From: Desulfobacteraceae bacterium
GTDB lineage: Bacteria > Desulfobacterota > Desulfobacteria > Desulfobacterales > Desulfatirhabdiaceae
Assembly (NCBI GenBank): GCA_027325475.1
Contig: DAIEFO010000128.1
Coordinates: forward strand, 1-6,597
Direction: 5' to 3'
Length of the DNA: 6,597 nucleotides
Below, piece after piece: positions 6,226 to 6,597 of the stretch. The position numbers and the translations under genes were made by a program. How positions within the stretch are numbered: position 1 is the first letter of the stretch; every line of letters begins with the position of its first letter. The notes below the pieces were generated by a model. The model did not search any database, was not told the origin of the DNA, and saw only the letters and a list, made by a program, of their open reading frames with translations.

Positions 6226-6597
6226 ATGATTAGTGTTGATGGATCGGTTTTTATTCAAATTGCTAATTTCATTTTTCTGATTTGGGTGATGAATGTCATT
6301 TTGTATAAGCCCATTCGGAAAGCGCTGATTCAGCGAAAAGAAAAGATATCAGGTTTGGAATGCAGTATTTCAGATTTTATTTCTCAGTCTCAGGAAAAAG
6401 AAAATGCGTTTGCAGCAGGTATCAAGGAAGCTAGAGCGAACGGCCTTAAAGAAAAGCAGGCGATGATGCAATCCGGCGCTGAAGAAGAACGAATAATTAT
6501 TGAGGGTATCAATAAAAAAGCTCAGGCCGACCTGTTGGCATCACGTGAAAAGATAGCAAAAGAGGCTGAAGCTGTCCGTGTTTCCCTTCAAAAAGAA
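6226..6597 (+). CDS. atpF: ATP synthase F0 subunit b/b' (partial, C-terminus outside window)
   Basis: Peripheral-stalk subunit that links the membrane F0 sector to F1 and stops the catalytic head from rotating. 124 codons are visible, with no stop before the window edge. One N-terminal membrane helix (about 7-27) runs into the b-family signature LYKPIRKAL (26-34) and R37; the rest (about 35-124) is a charged alanine/glutamate/lysine-rich helix expected to form the right-handed coiled coil. The start is firm: GGAGGG (6213-6218) lies 7 nt before ATG 6226. The gene is preceded by its own strong promoter. In many Desulfobacterota the atp operon begins with a b' gene followed by b, then delta and alpha. 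Being first, this is probably the b' form, but the missing 3' part and the next gene would be needed to decide b versus b'. Confidence 0.88.
   Translation, partial: MISVDGSVFIQIANFIFLIWVMNVILYKPIRKALIQRKEKISGLECSISDFISQSQEKENAFAAGIKEARANGLKEKQAMMQSGAEEERIIIEGINKKAQADLLASREKIAKEAEAVRVSLQKE

Overview
The window carries the rod-shape (elongasome) gene cluster mreB-mreC-mreD-mrdA(PBP2)-rodA, all on the + strand, followed by a separate transcription unit that opens with an ATP synthase b-type subunit and runs off the right edge. The gene order, the b'-like subunit at the head of an atp operon, and the SCD/RCW-type PBP2 suggest a Gram-negative bacterium of the Desulfobacterota (former Deltaproteobacteria, Desulfobacterales-like). 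This placement rests on memory of such genomes, not on a search.

Layout: 1-77 is the right-hand part of a palindromic dispersed repeat cut by the window edge. 78-317 is the mreB leader, with a perfect 11-bp stem hairpin (123-154) and a possible promoter. mreB (318-1358), mreC (1364-2200), mreD (2272-2772) and mrdA (2782-4656) are closely spaced, with a small putative hairpin in the 71-nt mreC-mreD gap. Between mrdA and rodA lies a full copy of the same repeat (about 4677-4828). It is flanked by an exact 12-bp direct repeat that contains the rodA start codon. rodA is best started at 4828, giving 366 aa. 5929-6225 is non-coding and holds a strong sigma70-type promoter (TTGACA, 18-nt spacer, TATAGA) for the atp gene that begins at 6226.

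How the genes work together: MreB filaments at the inner membrane, with MreC and MreD, position and activate the RodA glycosyltransferase and its partner PBP2 transpeptidase for lateral-wall peptidoglycan synthesis. The F0F1 ATP synthase genes are functionally unrelated neighbours.

The gene content is ordinary and I see no new multi-gene system. The most interesting point is the mrdA-rodA junction. A palindromic element appears to have inserted at the rodA start codon, duplicated it, and left an open 58-codon frame that runs through the element and stops inside the first codons of rodA. That arrangement could preserve rodA expression by translational coupling.
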